This document shows positions 61,750 to 64,000 of a stretch of DNA of 64,000 bases, piece by piece; positions within the stretch are counted from its first letter, which is position 1; each line of letters opens with the position of its first letter. A program made the translations under genes and the position numbers. The DNA is taken from NCBI GenBank assembly GCA_964028335.1, contig OZ034808.1:30867379-30931378 (forward strand), written 5' to 3'. The DNA comes from Altica lythri. Lineage: Eukaryota > Arthropoda > Insecta > Coleoptera > Chrysomelidae. The notes beneath the pieces were generated by a model. The model made no database searches and was not told where the DNA came from. It worked only from the letters and a program-made list of their open reading frames with translations.

Positions 61750-61864
61750 TGGTATTTGTGTTAAAAGTGATTTTATTTTGTTCGTGAAATTGTTTAATTC
61801 GCTCCGCTCATTTCACAAACGTTTTCACTCACAAAATAAAACGTCACTTTTAACACTCATATCA
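61750..61864. mobile_element. composite hairpin element, module 2 (copy B): 115-bp hairpin MITE
   Basis: GGTATTTGTGTTAAAAGTGA on the left pairs with TCACTTTTAACACTCATATC on the right; TA flanks both ends (61748-61749, 61865-61866). The central ATTCGCTCCGCTCAT resembles the centre of the 114-bp module at 43023-43136. The spacer linking it to module 1 (AAAAAACATTGTATG) also matches copy A (AAAAAATATTGTATG). Confidence 0.75.
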
Positions 61865-61866
61865 TA

Positions 61867-62694
61867 AATAACTATTTCACCATAAGTGCAGTATTTTATT
61901 TTCATTTTCGGATCTGACCTCTTTAAGCACATTTAGGTCAATATATTCGTTAGAAAAAAGAAAATGGTAAGTGCCGGAAGTTATTTGTACAATTTTCTTT
62001 GATAACACCTAAAAAAACTACCAAATTAATGGATTTACATATTTTTAAATTTTACAATTATGATTATATTTGCAATTTTGTTACCTACTATATGTTTTGC
62101 TACCGTTTATATATGTAGTCATGATACGATAATGAAAATACCACATATTCAACAGTAGGTTAATATAAATATCATTAATGATTATAGAATTTAATTTTTG
62201 TTTGTTTGTTTTTGGAATATTTGCAAATGCGGAAATAAGAATGTTATTATAAATTTCTTTACTTTGTGGATTATCCAAAACTATCAAACTGATGCTATAG
62301 TTAAACTTTTAAAAGAAATTGCAAGCAAATATTGTAATATCTCAAATTTCTTAAAGTAATAATAAAAAATAATTTTAAATTATTACTTAAATGTTTTTTC
62401 CGTCGACCGTTCATTTATGATGAATTTTAACACACTCAAAATCGTTCATTAATAACCCCTATTAATGAATGATTTTCTATTAATCAACGATTTCAACTAA
62501 AACATTTAAAATCGAGTAGCCTGTCTGTCATTGTTAGTACTAACTGTCACTGTTTATCATTATTTAGTTTATTGTTTAAAATTCTGTACATTTGAAAAAT
62601 CAAAAAATCAAGCAGCTCCTCTTGATACTTACTGTCAATGTTTGTAATGTACTAACTGTCATTGTATATCATTATTTACTTTATTTTTACTTTA
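61867..62694. other. AT-rich intergenic DNA with small local repeats
   Basis: Two diverged 37-bp direct repeats starting GTACTAACTGTCACTGTTTA (about 62539) and GTACTAACTGTCATTGTATA (about 62649), and a hairpin AATCGTTCATTAAT...ATTAATGAATGATT (about 62442-62477). No gene. Confidence 0.55.
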
Positions 62695-62805
62695 TTGAAG
62701 TAAAACTTCTTTAGCGAGACTAGGAGTAAAAAACTTATTCTAACGGACGTGACGTCATTCTAATAACAGAAACCGGAAACAAAACCTAATACTGACACGA
62801 TTTTG

Positions 62806-63045
62806 CATGGGCGCCGGCAGCAGGGTGCAAAAGGGTGCGCTTGCACCCCCTGCTATGAAAGAAAATACCTGAATTTACCAGAAAATTATATATTTTTTTA
62901 ATTTTTTTATTAAATTATTGTTTGAATAAAAACTAAAGGCGTCGCGGTTGCTGTCCAAATCATTCTACATTCTATATATATATTAGATCATAATAGTGTG
63001 TAGATGCAGATGCACCCCCTGAAAATAATCCTCGCGGCGCTCATG
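62806..63045. mobile_element. 240-bp MITE nested in the right repeat copy
   Basis: Same element and insertion site as 1423-1663: ends CATGGGCGCCGGCAG and, reversed, CATGAGCGCCGCGAG; flanking 8-mer CGATTTTG at 62798-62805 and again, directly repeated, at 63046-63053. Confidence 0.8.
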
Positions 63046-63173
63046 CGATTTTGCCTCCTATATTAAATAAAATTAAATCTGTAATTGTATGAATTGACAG
63101 CTGATCATCTTGTCAATCGAAATACATTGATTTATATAAATAGTTTTTTGTGTATAAAGTGTTTGTATTAAAT

Positions 63174-63468
63174 ATGAATAAACAATGTGGATTTATTAAT
63201 ATAGAAAGTGATGAAAAAATATTGATTGAAAATGAGTGAATAGGTAGGTACTCTATATGCATAAATTTTATTTTTGGTGTGTAATTACACTATTTATACC
63301 TAATTATTTATACCTATTATTTATACCTAGCTATTTTCGTTTTATAGACTTGAAGAGCTAAAAAGAAAAAGAAATTGTGAACGTCAAAGGGGATATTATA
63401 AGCGCCAGAAAGATTTGAAGAAAAATGACAAAAATGAAAAAATGACGAGACAGTCACATTCATTATGA
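63174..63468 (+). CDS. putative small two-exon reading frame inside the 1.3 kb repeat (right copy)
   Basis: Exon 1, 63174-63235, starts MNKQCGFINIESDEK; a GTGAAT donor, a 112-bp AT-rich intron and a TTTTATAG acceptor lead to exon 2, 63348-63468, with RQRGYYKRQKDLKKN and a TGA. The predicted product has 60 residues, strongly basic at its C-terminal half. A TATATAAATAG sequence 40 bp before the ATG could be a TATA box. No domain is recognised. The sister frame in the left copy has identical exon lengths. Confidence 0.3.
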
Positions 63469-64000
63469 TTTGATTAAGTAAGTTTATATACATACATACA
63501 TATTATGATAGTAAATAATTGTTTATACGGAATCTTTACGTTGAGTAAAGAAGCATGTTGCACGTTTTTGTTCATAAAATAATAATATTCAAAATATTTT
63601 AACACTTTCTTATACTTATTTTAGGTTTGGTTAGGTAGCCATAAAGGCCATAAAACCACTAGTCAAGATGGCTGATCTTTTACCACCAATAACAGATCCT
63701 TCGTAGACGTAAAGGAAACAAACTTAACTCAGGATTTTAAATTTTATGGAATATGCTATAAAATGCTACAAAATGAAATGGTTATCTAACTATCGAAGGC
63801 TCTTGTGTTGTGATGTATTACAATAAGGTAGATACAGCTACAAAATCACACATTCTAAACGTAATGTGTGTATATTTTTAATATTGTTTACCTAATATTG
63901 AAGCAAAACTTCTTTAGGCACGACTAGGGGTAGATTCTAACGGAAGATTCTGATGGAAGTAACTGTATAATTTTAGCTATGGGAGGAGTTTAAATTTCCG

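Larger units (their letters stand above)
62695..64000 (+). repeat. 1.3 kb dispersed repeat, right copy (cut by the window edge)
   Basis: Reverse complement of 473-1774. It starts at the near-palindrome GAAGTAAAACTTC (62697-62709), holds the nested MITE at 62806-63045 and the small spliced frame at 63174-63468, and has the second palindrome at 63900-63912. Homology is still running when the window ends, so the true outer boundary is not visible. Confidence 0.85.

Noticed and set aside
473..64000. The 1.3 kb inverted pair as terminal repeats of one giant 62-kb transposon
   Set aside because: The interior holds two ordinary host genes and many unrelated old elements, no transposase matching these ends was found, and the left copy has no visible target duplication. 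Two independent copies of one repeat is simpler.

Overview
This is a stretch of an AT-rich (roughly 70% A+T by eye) intron-containing animal genome, almost certainly an insect. The two recognisable host genes are insect-type: a dual leucine zipper kinase (DLK/Wallenda) and a secreted carboxylesterase of the juvenile-hormone-esterase/venom-esterase type. The surrounding transposable elements (mariner/Tc1, piggyBac, PIF/Harbinger, hAT, MULE and several non-LTR retrotransposon clades) also fit an insect. I cannot name the order with confidence; a beetle or hemipteran is my guess.

Layout. 0.5-1.8 kb: a 1.3 kb repeat whose near-identical partner lies in opposite orientation at 62.7-64.0 kb, running off the window edge. 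2.8-4.2 kb: a decayed Tc1 transposase. 4.4-11.0 kb (+): seven exons of a DLK/Wallenda-type MAP3K, with the N-terminus missing. 11-37 kb: a gene-poor tract of broken non-LTR elements (mostly on the minus strand), two PIF/Harbinger-like elements with clear 3-bp TWA target duplications, other terminal-inverted-repeat elements, hAT and mariner remnants, satellite-like tandem repeats and long AT-rich stretches with nothing recognisable. 37.4-55.7 kb (+): a complete ten-exon carboxylesterase (551 aa, signal peptide, Ser/Glu/His triad) whose introns are inflated by transposons: LINE pieces in intron 1; a composite hairpin element with a tRNA-like segment, a FLYWCH-MULE, a mariner and a Harbinger piece in intron 5; a long uninterrupted retrotransposon ORF and a mariner in intron 7; a piggyBac in intron 8. 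55.9-62.7 kb: MITEs, two mariner remnants, a LINE tail, an orphan FLYWCH finger and a second composite hairpin element.

The two host genes are neighbours only by position and nothing suggests they work together. The kinase would act in the JNK/p38 stress and axon-injury cascade inside the cell. The esterase would be exported and hydrolyse carboxylic esters.

The most unusual structures are: (i) a composite hairpin element present twice (42.4 and 61.5 kb) with the same architecture but different stem sequences, each paired within its own copy; (ii) the 1.3 kb inverted pair, each copy holding the same nested MITE and the same small two-exon reading frame; (iii) an apparent GC-AG intron in the esterase; (iv) a frame-neutral 36-bp exon in the kinase. 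I found no CRISPR array, bacterial operon or intact autonomous DNA transposon.
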